Assembly: GCA_045046885.1 (NCBI GenBank)
Contig: JASFYX010000052.1
Location: 1-17,277 of the forward strand
Source of the DNA: CG1-02-35-72 sp045046885
GTDB lineage: Bacteria > Bacteroidota > Bacteroidia > Flavobacteriales > Flavobacteriaceae
DNA: 17,277 bases
Direction: 5' to 3'
Below, piece by piece: positions 8,101 to 15,392 of the stretch. The notes under the pieces are model-generated. The model had not been told where the DNA came from. It saw nothing but the letters and a program-made list of their open reading frames with translations, and searched no databases. The position numbers were made by a program, and so were the translations under genes. The number at the start of each line of letters is the position of its first letter. The stretch's first letter is position 1.

Positions 8101-8598
8101 TTAGGATTGGTTATTTTTAGAATGGACTTTATAATAATTATGTCTATGCTAGGCATCATTTCACTAGCAGGAATTGTAGTTAATAATGCCATTGTACTGA
8201 TAGATTATACCAATCTAATAATGTGTAGAAAAAGAGATGAAAACAATATCCCAACAGGAGCACAACTCCCATTAAATTTGGTTTTTGAATCTATTGTAGA
8301 AGGTGGTAAGACCCGTTTACGTCCTGTATTGTTAACCGCCATAACTACTGTTCTTGGCTTAGTACCATTAGCTTTAGGTATCAATATAGATTTTATTGGT
8401 TTGTTTACAGAATTTAGTCCTAATATTTATATGGGTGGTGAAAATGTGATGTTTTGGGGGCCTTTAGCGTGGACAGTAATTTTCGGATTATCTTTTGCAA
8501 CCTTCTTAACCTTAGTGGTTGTGCCGGTAATGTATTACCTTTTAAATGGTCTTAAAATTTGGCTTTTTACAAAAAAACAAAATAAACAATTGGCTTAA
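5113..8598 (+). CDS. RND-family efflux permease
   Basis: This 1161-residue inner-membrane permease is the proton-driven core of the pump. The first membrane helix is at about 24-42, followed by the conserved MPREAFPEI and VYITTPYPGNSA. Helices 2-6 span about 350-500 and include GMLVDNGIVVVENIYR in helix 4 (Asp414, Asn415). Helix 7 is at about 596-616 and the last five helices at about 955-1145, with GIVVNNAIVLIDY in helix 10. AcrB has Asp-Asp in helix 4 and Lys in helix 10; here these are Asp-Asn and Asn. The motif resembles hydrophobe/drug exporters more than metal pumps, whose helix 4 reads VDGAVV. The protein is about 100 residues longer than AcrB, largely from a segment at about 510-590 holding two extra hydrophobic stretches (518-534, 541-558) between helices 6 and 7. 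A Gly/Gln-rich loop lies near 680-697. It starts 21 bases after the adaptor stop. Substrate is unknown. Confidence 0.94.
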   Translation: MEKEKDNSPLKEFKLSTWSIRNKMTVYVILFIIFLAGVSSYLGMPREAFPEISAPEVYITTPYPGNSALDIEKLVTRPIEKKLNGISEIDDIISTSLEGYSTIDVKFDFSVTPDEALRKVKDKVDEAKADKNFPKDLPADPNVFKLNFAEMMPIMNINLSGDFSMDQLKKYGEYLQDEFEALSEISEVNIRGVQDKEMEISLDLYKMELLKLNFNDIANAIKNENVTVSGGEIKEGGLRKNVRVEGEFKNAKEIADIIVKREKQKVVYLRDIAKVTYKEQEKESYARQYGKDVVMLDVKKRGGENLIEASEKIDKIIAKAKAEVFPPNLVISKTNDMSNKTKTQVSDLENSIILGMLLVVGVLMFFLGLRNALFVGIAIPMSMFLSFIVLSAMGVTLNTMVLFSLILALGMLVDNGIVVVENIYRLMDEKGYSAFDAARYGVGEVAMPIIASTATTLAAFLPLAFWPGIIGEFMKYLPITLIIVLSSSLFVALIINPMLTSVYMKLEEKPVSLKKRIRFTLVLIIIGTVLIAGGLSTHSKALVAIGNLSILAGVLAFLNTKVLVPATKWFQRVLLPRTENLYERFLRFALSGKKPIAFFGGTLLLLFFSIILFAIFPPNVEFFPNNAPKQVYIYSEFPIGTDIEQTNKFTKELEKKVITYLNQYKIDGTNFMVTSVIEQVGEGTGDTSRGQQGGQTPNKSKITIDFVDFQERVNPKTGEKINSQKILNDIRKVLGDFAGVKIVVAKNSEGPPTGAPINLEISGDDYFQLMQEANNIKDFINNENIAGIEGLKIDVNQGKPELPLVIDRQKARRLNISTGQIANALRTALYGLEVSTFKDGEDDYPINIRLMDKYRYNQEALLNQKITFRDQADGGIIKQIPISSVAKFKSGSTFDVVKRKNLKRVITIYSNVIDGYNGNEIVAKIDASLKKYKTPVGINYAFTGEQEKQAENMAFLLKALFIAVMAIFLILVGQFNSTSTPFIISMSVLLSLIGVFLGLVIFRMDFIIIMSMLGIISLAGIVVNNAIVLIDYTNLIMCRKRDENNIPTGAQLPLNLVFESIVEGGKTRLRPVLLTAITTVLGLVPLALGINIDFIGLFTEFSPNIYMGGENVMFWGPLAWTVIFGLSFATFLTLVVVPVMYYLLNGLKIWLFTKKQNKQLA

Positions 8599-8621
8599 AA
8601 ATAATTATTTATGTTAACACC

Positions 8622-8659
8622 AATCCCTTTTGCAAGATGAAAATTTTGTGAAAGGGATT
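8622..8659. terminator. bidirectional terminator between convergent genes
   Basis: A 14-bp stem pairs AATCCCTTTTGCAA (8622-8635) with TTGTGAAAGGGATT (8646-8659) around a 10-base loop. The outer nine pairs are perfect and two inner pairs are G-U on the plus strand. TTTATTT follows on the plus side; on the minus side A/T-rich sequence follows. It lies between the permease stop (8598) and the stop of the convergent patatin gene (8664). Confidence 0.75.
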
Positions 8660-8663
8660 TTAT

Positions 8664-10889
8664 TTAAAACCAAAAACCTACATTTAAATACCAAAAACTT
8701 TTTGAGGTATCTGGCGACCAAGCATAAACCAATTCAACCGGACCTAGAAAAGAATTAATACCATAACTAAAGGCATAACCAGATTTAGTATCTTCAAAAA
8801 GATTTCCTTGATTAAAAATATTATTGTCAACACGCGCATAATTGGCTATAAACGAAAAATAATTTTCTTTAAAAAGCTCTTTCCTTAAAATAAAAGTCGA
8901 TTTTAAATAACCCGACCCATTTAAATCGGCAATATCATAACCGTAAAACGATTTAAAAGTGTTAAAGAGGTTTTGGGAAACACCCCCTAAATGAAAATTT
9001 AAAACGCTATTGTCATTATGTCCAATTACGGCACCTGCCTCGGTTATAAAATGAAGCGTAAAGCGCTTTTTAAAAGAATGTGCAAAACCCAAAGAGCCAT
9101 CTAGTTGTGTAAAAGTAGAAAATGTATTATCAGATGATGTTAAATAGGCGCGGTAAGAGGCTGCTAATTTCACGCCTTTATTAGGGTAATTTTTAGCGTC
9201 ATAAGTATCTAATTTAGCACTGTAATAGGCATTAAAATAGTTTTCATTTTCATAAAAAAACTTCTTAGTATTACCATCTATTGTAGATTTATTAAAAGCT
9301 TTAATATACTTATGCTCAATACCTAATTCTGAAATATATTTTTGATTGTACGTAGATTGAATATAAAACTGTGTTGTAAAATCGTTGTAGTTTAATTCTA
9401 TTTTTTCTGAATTTGTAGTTATATTATCATTGACAAAGGCACCACCTTCAATCGTAATATCGTCAACAATTTTTACATAACGTGTTCTAAAACCAAAATT
9501 CCAATGAAAACCGTTTTCAATAAAATAATTAATATTATACCTAACGTTATCACCAAGCACTAAATCGGTTGATAAAACATCATTATTTGTAAAAAGATTG
9601 TGGGTTTTATAGTTTATTAAAATACCCGTTTTATACAAGTTGTCGTAATGACCACTTAGAGAAATACTTGAAGACATATCGCTCTCTTCAATATTAAAAA
9701 TAATATTATTACCATCGTCCTTTGGTATAAATTTATAATTTATGGTCTTGAATTTTTCTGTAGCAGAAAGACGCTCAATACCTTTTTCAAAATCGCTAAA
9801 AGTCACAGAATCTCCTTCCTTTAAATTTAATTTACTTACAAAAAAGTTGCGTGTATATTTTTTGAGCCCTGTTAAAATAATAGCATTAATGCGGGTTTTT
9901 CTATTTTTTGGAAAGATGGTTTTCCCTTTTATCAGTTTTAATTTGTCAGATTGCTGGTCGGCAATAGATTTTAAATAAGAAAACTCTTTACGTGCTTCTA
10001 CCTCACCCGATTTTATAATAGCATCTGCCTTATCAAAAGACACTACATTATATCCTTTTACGTTTGGATGAATGTAAACATCTACCAATTTTTTCTTTGC
10101 GGCATTTTCGGCATACATATTAAAATTGACAATTTGCATGACAATTTTAGGAGCCGAATTTAACTGTTCTCTGGTTTTTAGTTTATCTTGTACATCAACA
10201 CCAATAATAACATCAGCTCCCATATTTATAACCTCTTGAACCGGAAAATTATTGGCTATTCCGCCATCCGATAAAAACTTCCCCTCTATTTCTACGGGTT
10301 CTAAAAGTGTAGGGAAACTACCGCTGGCTCGAATAGCAAGAGGTAAAAAACCATGGTCTAATATTACGGGCTTTCCCGTTTCTAAATCTGTAGCAATACA
10401 CAAAAAAGGAATAGGTAAATTGTTAAAATCTTGAATATCGTGTACATGCTCTGTCAATCTGGAAAATAAATTAAAGACATTTTGACCTTTACTTATAGCC
10501 GAGGGTAAGCCTACTTTTTTACCTTTTATGGGGAGTGTAATAATGTATTTCTCGTCATTTTCTTTCTGAAAAAAAGACTTGGCAGAGCGCGGTAATTTAT
10601 CTTGTAAAATATTTGTAAAATCGGTATGACGAATAATTGAATCTAACTCGTGGGCATTATAACCAGAAGCATAAAGCGCCCCAATAATAGCACCCATACT
10701 TGTACCACCTATATAATCTACTCTTACGCCGGCCTCTTCTAAAACTTTTATCACACCAATATGGGCAAATCCTTTAGCACCGCCACCACTTAAAACCAAG
10801 CCGACTTTTAAATCGGTTTTAGGATGTTTTATCTGTGAAAAACTCACAAAAAAAGCAAAGCAAAAAAATAAGAGTAAAGCCTTTTTCAT
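8664..10889 (-). CDS. patatin-like phospholipase fused to POTRA and outer-membrane beta-barrel
   Basis: This 741-residue protein combines an exported lipid hydrolase with its own outer-membrane anchor. A signal peptide covers residues 1-19 (cleavage near SFSQ). The patatin domain (about 25-310) has the oxyanion loop SGGGAKG (34-40), the nucleophile motif GTSMG with Ser64, and DGG with Asp208, so the Ser-Asp dyad is intact. A POTRA-like domain follows (about 332-403), then a 16-strand-like barrel region (about 408-741). It ends in Phe (last residues VGFWF), as outer-membrane beta-barrels do. This resembles the type Vd proteins such as PlpD of Pseudomonas, but in Bacteroidota the barrel usually keeps the enzyme at the surface or in the periplasm; which side is not decidable here. 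It starts 24 bases after the uvrC stop, probably as the second gene of that transcript. Confidence 0.92.
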   Translation of the reverse strand: MKKALLLFFCFAFFVSFSQIKHPKTDLKVGLVLSGGGAKGFAHIGVIKVLEEAGVRVDYIGGTSMGAIIGALYASGYNAHELDSIIRHTDFTNILQDKLPRSAKSFFQKENDEKYIITLPIKGKKVGLPSAISKGQNVFNLFSRLTEHVHDIQDFNNLPIPFLCIATDLETGKPVILDHGFLPLAIRASGSFPTLLEPVEIEGKFLSDGGIANNFPVQEVINMGADVIIGVDVQDKLKTREQLNSAPKIVMQIVNFNMYAENAAKKKLVDVYIHPNVKGYNVVSFDKADAIIKSGEVEARKEFSYLKSIADQQSDKLKLIKGKTIFPKNRKTRINAIILTGLKKYTRNFFVSKLNLKEGDSVTFSDFEKGIERLSATEKFKTINYKFIPKDDGNNIIFNIEESDMSSSISLSGHYDNLYKTGILINYKTHNLFTNNDVLSTDLVLGDNVRYNINYFIENGFHWNFGFRTRYVKIVDDITIEGGAFVNDNITTNSEKIELNYNDFTTQFYIQSTYNQKYISELGIEHKYIKAFNKSTIDGNTKKFFYENENYFNAYYSAKLDTYDAKNYPNKGVKLAASYRAYLTSSDNTFSTFTQLDGSLGFAHSFKKRFTLHFITEAGAVIGHNDNSVLNFHLGGVSQNLFNTFKSFYGYDIADLNGSGYLKSTFILRKELFKENYFSFIANYARVDNNIFNQGNLFEDTKSGYAFSYGINSFLGPVELVYAWSPDTSKSFWYLNVGFWF

Positions 10890-10913
10890 CTACAGTTGAT
10901 AATTGAGTTAAAG

Positions 10914-12710
10914 TTAGTTGTTTTTTTTGTAAAAAACATACACTTTTTGCCCTAAAGATTTTCCAAGTATTTTTATAAGTTCTTCTTCATTAGCCAATTT
11001 AATACGTTTAACAGATTTAAAATGCTTTAATAAAGCTGCTGCTGATTTTTCTCCGACGCCTGGAATCTGAGTTAAGTTCGAGTTGAGTGCACCTTTACTG
11101 CGCTTATTACGATGATGTGTAATACCAAATCTGTGCGCCTCGTCTCTTAATTGCTGAATAATTTTTAAAGTTTCAGATCTTTTATCCAAATATAAAGGCA
11201 CTTTATCTTCTGGATAATACAATTCTTCTAAACGTTTAGCGATGCCGATTATGGCAATTTTACCACGTAATCCTAAAACATCCAAACTCTTAACTGCCGA
11301 AGATAACTGCCCTTTTCCGCCATCAATTATAATAAGTTGTGGCAACGATTGATCTTCGTCTAATAAACGACGGTAGCGTCTAAAAACAACCTCTTCCATC
11401 GAAGCAAAATCGTCTGGACCTACAACGGTTTTAATATTAAAATGACGGTAGTCTTTTTTACTGGGTTTGGCATTTTTAAACACCACACAAGCCGCCACCG
11501 GATTGGTTCCTTGTATGTTTGAATTGTCAAAACATTCTATATGAGCAGGCTGCACTGTAAGTCTTAAATCTTTTTGCATTTGTGCTAAAATGCGTTTAGA
11601 ATGACGCTCGGGATCAATAATTTTTATTTGTTTAAAGCGCTCTTGCCTAAAATAGCGCGCATTACGCGTTGAGAGTTCTACTATGCGTTTTTTATCGCCT
11701 TGTTTTGGGACAGTCACTTTTAAATCTTCGCCCACATTAACCTTAAAAGGCACAAAAAGTTCTTTAGATTGGCTGTTAAAACGTTGCCGAATTTCAACAA
11801 TACTCAATGTTAAAATTGCTTTATCTGTCTCGTTGAGCTTCTTTTTTATTTCGCTTGTATGCGATTGAATTATAGCCCCATTACTGATTTTTAAAAAGTT
11901 GACATAGGCAAAACTCTCATCAGAAATAATAGAAAAAACATCTACATTATTTATGGTAGGGTTTACAACTGTCGATTTAACTTGATAATTTTTCAATAAA
12001 GAAATCTTTTCTTTTATCTGTTGCGCCGCTTCGAATTCTAAATCAGCAGCATGCTGATGCATCCGCTCTTTAAAAGTTTCGAGAGACTTTTTAAAATGAC
12101 CTTTTATAATATTTCGTATGGCCTGGATATCGTTATCGTAGTCAATCTCTGTTTGTAAACCTTGACAAGGGCCTTTGCAATTACCAATATGATAATCTAA
12201 ACACAAACTGTACTTTTTTTGGGCAATATTTTTAGGGCTTAAATCGTAAGAACAAGTCCTTAATAAATACAATTCTTTTATCAAATCTAGTAAAACTTTA
12301 ACCGTCCTTACAGAGGTATAAGGGCCATAATATTCAGAGTCATCTTGTATAACGCGTCGTGTTAAAAATATACGCGGAAAAGGTTCTTTTTTTATACACA
12401 ACCACGGATAGGTCTTATCGTCCTTAAGCATAATATTATACTTGGGCTGGTATTTTTTAATGAGGTTATTTTCTAAAAGTAAAGCATCTGTTTCGGTTTC
12501 TACAACAATGTGTTTTATGTCCTTTATTTTTCTGACAAGAATGCGTGTTTTAGCGTCATCGTGTTGTTTTGTAAAATAAGAATTAACCCTTTTTTTAAGA
12601 TTTTTGGCTTTGCCTATATACAATAAATTATCGTCAACATCGTAATATTGATACACGCCAGGCTCATTTGGCAAGGCTTTTATCTGAATTTTTAAATCTA
12701 CTTCCGACAC
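10914..12710 (-). CDS. uvrC: UvrABC excinuclease subunit C
   Basis: UvrC makes both incisions around DNA damage in nucleotide excision repair. Counting from the GTG at 12710 the product is 598 residues, the usual length. The GIY-YIG domain begins PNEPGVYQYY and LLYIGKAKNLKKR (GVY 18-20, YIG 31-33, Arg41). A cysteine-rich stretch (TCSYDL, CLDYHIGNCKGPC) follows, then the UVR helix pair (DLEFEAAQQIKEKI). The RNase H-like nuclease has CFDNSNIQGTNPVAACVVF and IIIDGGKGQL, and the C-terminus has a helix-hairpin-helix, IPGVGEKSAAALLKHF. The reading frame stays open upstream to an ATG at 12776. However, those 22 residues are hydrophobic, do not look like UvrC, and lie upstream of a promoter element (12716-12723), so I chose GTG. 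The patatin gene follows after 24 bases. Confidence 0.95.
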   Translation of the reverse strand: MSEVDLKIQIKALPNEPGVYQYYDVDDNLLYIGKAKNLKKRVNSYFTKQHDDAKTRILVRKIKDIKHIVVETETDALLLENNLIKKYQPKYNIMLKDDKTYPWLCIKKEPFPRIFLTRRVIQDDSEYYGPYTSVRTVKVLLDLIKELYLLRTCSYDLSPKNIAQKKYSLCLDYHIGNCKGPCQGLQTEIDYDNDIQAIRNIIKGHFKKSLETFKERMHQHAADLEFEAAQQIKEKISLLKNYQVKSTVVNPTINNVDVFSIISDESFAYVNFLKISNGAIIQSHTSEIKKKLNETDKAILTLSIVEIRQRFNSQSKELFVPFKVNVGEDLKVTVPKQGDKKRIVELSTRNARYFRQERFKQIKIIDPERHSKRILAQMQKDLRLTVQPAHIECFDNSNIQGTNPVAACVVFKNAKPSKKDYRHFNIKTVVGPDDFASMEEVVFRRYRRLLDEDQSLPQLIIIDGGKGQLSSAVKSLDVLGLRGKIAIIGIAKRLEELYYPEDKVPLYLDKRSETLKIIQQLRDEAHRFGITHHRNKRSKGALNSNLTQIPGVGEKSAAALLKHFKSVKRIKLANEEELIKILGKSLGQKVYVFYKKNN

Positions 12711-12715
12711 AAAAA

Positions 12716-12723
12716 CAAAGATA
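12716..12723 (-). promoter_or_regulatory. -7 promoter element of uvrC
   Basis: On the minus strand the bases read TATCTTTG, a full match to TAnnTTTG. They are followed by TTTTT and then the GTG at 12710, so transcription would begin on or next to the start codon. A TTG lies 13 bases upstream, closer than the usual 19-21, so the -33 element is unclear. Confidence 0.6.
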
Positions 12724-12798
12724 ATTAAATAGCTCACAATCTTTAGAAAGCTTTCATTTTTCTTTAATAGCATCACCTAAAATCTAAAAACATAATTG

Positions 12799-12806
12799 TA
12801 CTTTTG
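12799..12806 (+). promoter_or_regulatory. -7 promoter element of the decarboxylase gene
   Basis: TACTTTTG matches TAnnTTTG exactly, followed by CGG. The ATG at 12822 is 15 bases further on, giving a leader of about 8-12 nt. I find no TTG at the expected -33 position. It is divergent from the uvrC element, 75 bases away. Confidence 0.55.
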
Positions 12807-12821
12807 CGGAAAATTTAGACT

Positions 12822-14060
12822 ATGAAATTCTGGAAGAAATACAGCACAAAAATTATCAATAAAAAAATTGATGATGCCTTAAAACACGTTATTGATTTTG
12901 AAAATAATAAGTGGTTGGGTTTTCCTGTTTCAAAGCTAGACCCGAATGTATTTTTTAACAATATTGCCAATTTAGGTGATGCACCCTTGTTGCGTTCTTA
13001 TATTGCCAATCCTAACAATATTGGTTGTCACACTTATGGCACGTCAGAAGAAGCATTTAAAGGCGCTCAAGATTTAGAAAAAGAAGTGATTGATGTGCTT
13101 GCCGCTGATATTTTTAAAGCTGAAGTCGGCACATACGACGGTTATATTGCTACCGGCGGCACAGAAGCGAATATCCAAGCACTGTGGATTTACCGCAACT
13201 TATTTATGACCGAGTATAAAGCTAAAGCTGATGAAATTGTGATTCTGTCATCAGAAGACACACACTACTCAATTCCAAAAGGATCAAACTTGTTACAAAT
13301 TGACGCTGTAAAAATACCTGTAGATTTTGACTCGCGGATTATTGTTGAAACCGATTTAGAAAACATCATCATTCAGCAAAAAGAAAAGGGTAAAAAATAT
13401 TTTATAGTCGTTTCTAATATGGCAACCACTATGTTTGGTTCGGTTGACAATCCCGATATTTATGCCCTTTATTTAAACAAATACAATTGTACTTTTAAAA
13501 TTCATATTGACGGGGCTTTTGGCGGCTTTATTTATCCGTTTAGCAATGACAAATCTACTGTTAATTTTGCTAATCCAAACATCAGTTCTATAACTATTGA
13601 CGCACATAAAATGTTACAAGCGCCTTACGGAACAGGCGTCTTTTTATGTCGCAAAGGACTGATTAAAAATACGCTTACCAAAGAAGCAAAATATGTAGAA
13701 GGCTTAGATTTAACTTTAGTAGGCAGTCGCTCTGGCGCGAATGCTATTGCTGTTTGGTTAATCTTATTTAAATACGGCCCAAATGGTTGGTTCGAAAAAA
13801 TTAACACACTTTTATTGAGAACAAATTGGTTGTGCAAACAACTAGACAAAAAAGGGATTGAATATTTTAGAGATCCTTTTATGAATATCGTTACTATAAA
13901 ATCAGAATTTGTACCTGATGAAATTGCTCATGAATTTGGTTTGGTTTCTGCAACACACGACGAGACAAATCAATGGCAAAAAATTGTAGTTATGGATCAC
14001 GTAGAAATAGACGATTTAGAACCTTTTGTAAAAGTTTTAGATAATTTTAAGCAGTCTTAG
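12822..14060 (+). CDS. PLP-dependent group II amino acid decarboxylase
   Basis: This 412-residue cytoplasmic enzyme belongs to the fold-type I, group II decarboxylases (histidine/serine/aromatic amino acid decarboxylase relatives). Visible residues are HTYGTSEEA (70-78), the phosphate-binding ATGGTEANIQAL (110-121), HYS (148-150, His148 stacking on the cofactor ring), the loop NMATTMFGSVDN (199-210) and HIDGAFGG (228-235, Asp230 contacting the pyridine nitrogen). Lys263 in DAHKM (260-264) forms the Schiff base with PLP, followed by PYGTGVF. The arrangement resembles bacterial histidine and plant serine decarboxylases, but the substrate cannot be decided from motifs. It is transcribed alone, divergent from uvrC, with a promoter element at 12799-12806. 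Its last 14 bases overlap the 3' end of the convergent lspA gene. No transporter or partner gene is adjacent. Confidence 0.88.
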   Translation: MKFWKKYSTKIINKKIDDALKHVIDFENNKWLGFPVSKLDPNVFFNNIANLGDAPLLRSYIANPNNIGCHTYGTSEEAFKGAQDLEKEVIDVLAADIFKAEVGTYDGYIATGGTEANIQALWIYRNLFMTEYKAKADEIVILSSEDTHYSIPKGSNLLQIDAVKIPVDFDSRIIVETDLENIIIQQKEKGKKYFIVVSNMATTMFGSVDNPDIYALYLNKYNCTFKIHIDGAFGGFIYPFSNDKSTVNFANPNISSITIDAHKMLQAPYGTGVFLCRKGLIKNTLTKEAKYVEGLDLTLVGSRSGANAIAVWLILFKYGPNGWFEKINTLLLRTNWLCKQLDKKGIEYFRDPFMNIVTIKSEFVPDEIAHEFGLVSATHDETNQWQKIVVMDHVEIDDLEPFVKVLDNFKQS

Positions 14061-14679
14061 CTTCTTCTTTATTAATGAAAGTTTTTCTGCCAAAAATTAA
14101 TAACATACATACACCAATAGTTATAGAGGAATCGGCGATGTTAAAAACAGGGTCGAAAAAAGTGAAATGTGTCCCACCAACAAAGGGCATCCAAGATGGT
14201 AAATTGGTATCAATAAGCGGAAAATACAACATATCTACTACTTTACCGTGGAAAAAAGAACTGTATCCCTCTTTTGGAAATATTTTAGCAATACCGTGAA
14301 AAGTATCACTAAAAATAACACCATAAAAAACAGAGTCTAAAATATTACCTAGGGCACCTGCAAAAATTAATGAAATAGCAGCCGTTATTTTACCCGATAA
14401 TTTATCGCGAACAGTAGCAGTATATAGCCAATACCCCAATCCAAAAATGGCAATAATTCTAAATAATGTTAAAAATAACTTACCATAACTACCGCCCAAT
14501 TCAAAACCCCAAGCCATCCCATTATTTTCTAAAAAATGGATTTTAAACCAACTAAAAACAAGCATTTCTTGACCTATTGAAAAGTGCGTTTTAATATAAA
14601 TTTTACTTATCTGATCAATAAGAAGTACTACTACTATAAGGCTTATGGCTTTTTTCAATTGTTTAATTTTAGGAGACAA
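14047..14679 (-). CDS. lspA: lipoprotein signal peptidase (signal peptidase II)
   Basis: LspA is an inner-membrane aspartyl protease that cleaves the signal peptide of lipidated prolipoproteins. The 210-residue product has four hydrophobic segments (about 9-24, 66-87, 98-116, 179-197). Family motifs are DQISK (22-26), ENNGMAWGF (51-59), GALGNILDSVFYG (108-120, catalytic Asp115), VVDMLYFPL (147-155) and FNIADSSI (179-186, catalytic Asp183). There is no in-frame ATG near the start. The frame opens at a TTG at 14679, and another TTG seven codons later (14658) gives MKKAISLIVV, which looks more like a family N-terminus. It follows the exported 220-residue gene by 14 bases, in the ileS-dksA-lspA neighbourhood common in flavobacteria. 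Its 3' end overlaps the convergent decarboxylase. Confidence 0.93.
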   Translation of the reverse strand: MSPKIKQLKKAISLIVVVLLIDQISKIYIKTHFSIGQEMLVFSWFKIHFLENNGMAWGFELGGSYGKLFLTLFRIIAIFGLGYWLYTATVRDKLSGKITAAISLIFAGALGNILDSVFYGVIFSDTFHGIAKIFPKEGYSSFFHGKVVDMLYFPLIDTNLPSWMPFVGGTHFTFFDPVFNIADSSITIGVCMLLIFGRKTFINKEEAKTA

Positions 14680-14693
14680 AAATAGAAATATTA

Positions 14694-15356
14694 TTAATCT
14701 TTAACAGCATCTAAATATATATTTGCTTTAATTGCTTTAATTATTACAGATTGTTTACTGTCTTTATAAACACCCTCAATTTTATGAGGTTGTATTTTTA
14801 GGTTTTTACTTTTTATGTTTGTGAATATTATTCCAAGATTTGATTTTAAATTAAGAGACGCTTTTTTAATTTTCACTTTTACATCACCATCTACAATACT
14901 CAATTTAATATTACCCTTAATATTCTTAAAACTAACCTCCCCTGTTTCTATTTCAGCATTTATATTGCCTTCAAAATTTTTAGCTAAAAGGTTTCCGGAA
15001 ACAATATTGATATAAATACTACTTTTTTGAGGTACCGTAATAACAAATGAAGCAAAATTAACCTGTTCTACACAAAATTTATTAATTACATTTTGATTGG
15101 GTAAAGGATTATTTGATCTTATTATGACACTTCCTTTTTCTTTTACAAGTTTTATATTGCTAAAGGCTTCTTGAGCGTCAGATAATTTTACACGCACTTT
15201 ATGAGTGGCATCACTCTTTAAAATGACGTTATCAACTTTGTCGAGGTAGATTTCTATTTTATCAGAAAAACTTTCAATGGATTTTTCTACAATATGTTGC
15301 GCAAAAAGAGGACTGTAAATACTTATAAAAAATAATATAAATAGACCCTTTTTCAT
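14694..15356 (-). CDS. exported protein with DUF4097-like beta repeats
   Basis: This 220-residue protein starts with a signal peptide (MKKGLFILFF start, cleavage near LFAQ at 17-20) and has no lipobox or later membrane helix. From about 35 to 215 it consists of short beta-strands with a repeating Asn-Ile/Gly-x-Val pattern, for example SGNLLAKNFEGNINAEIETG (120-139), VSFKNIKGNIKLSIVDGDVK and SNLGIIFTNIKSKN. This recalls the beta-solenoid of DUF4097 or auto-transporter-adhesin-like families. One Cys (95) is present. It is probably periplasmic or surface-exposed; its function is not known to me. It sits between the dksA-like gene and lspA. Its ATG lies immediately after a terminator-type hairpin, so expression may depend on read-through. 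Similarity to DUF4097 is a judgement by eye. Confidence 0.75.
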   Translation of the reverse strand: MKKGLFILFFISIYSPLFAQHIVEKSIESFSDKIEIYLDKVDNVILKSDATHKVRVKLSDAQEAFSNIKLVKEKGSVIIRSNNPLPNQNVINKFCVEQVNFASFVITVPQKSSIYINIVSGNLLAKNFEGNINAEIETGEVSFKNIKGNIKLSIVDGDVKVKIKKASLNLKSNLGIIFTNIKSKNLKIQPHKIEGVYKDSKQSVIIKAIKANIYLDAVKD

Positions 15357-15386
15357 AATAAAAAAGCTTTCTAAGAAGAAAGCTTT
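15357..15386 (-). terminator. perfect hairpin with U-tail after the dksA-like gene
   Basis: On the minus strand AAAGCTTTCT pairs with AGAAAGCTTT over ten perfect base pairs around the tetraloop TCTT. The RNA then continues TTTTATT before the ATG of the exported-protein gene at 15356. Shape and tail are those of an intrinsic terminator for the ileS-dksA transcript. The U-tail ends at the next start codon, leaving no room for a separate promoter after the hairpin. Confidence 0.75.
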
Positions 15387-15392
15387 AAAAGT

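Noticed and set aside
2028..8598. Efflux operon as a horizontally acquired island
   Set aside because: Base composition, codon use and promoter type match the flanking core genes and no integrase, transposase or repeat borders are present.
9742..10434. Plus-strand open frames opposite the patatin gene (9742-9978, 10252-10434)
   Set aside because: They are antisense shadows of an intact conserved domain, with no promoter element or family resemblance.
12711..12776. N-terminal hydrophobic extension of uvrC from an ATG at 12776, looking like a membrane segment
   Set aside because: It is upstream of a TATCTTTG promoter element, is not UvrC-like, and the GTG at 12710 gives the expected protein length.
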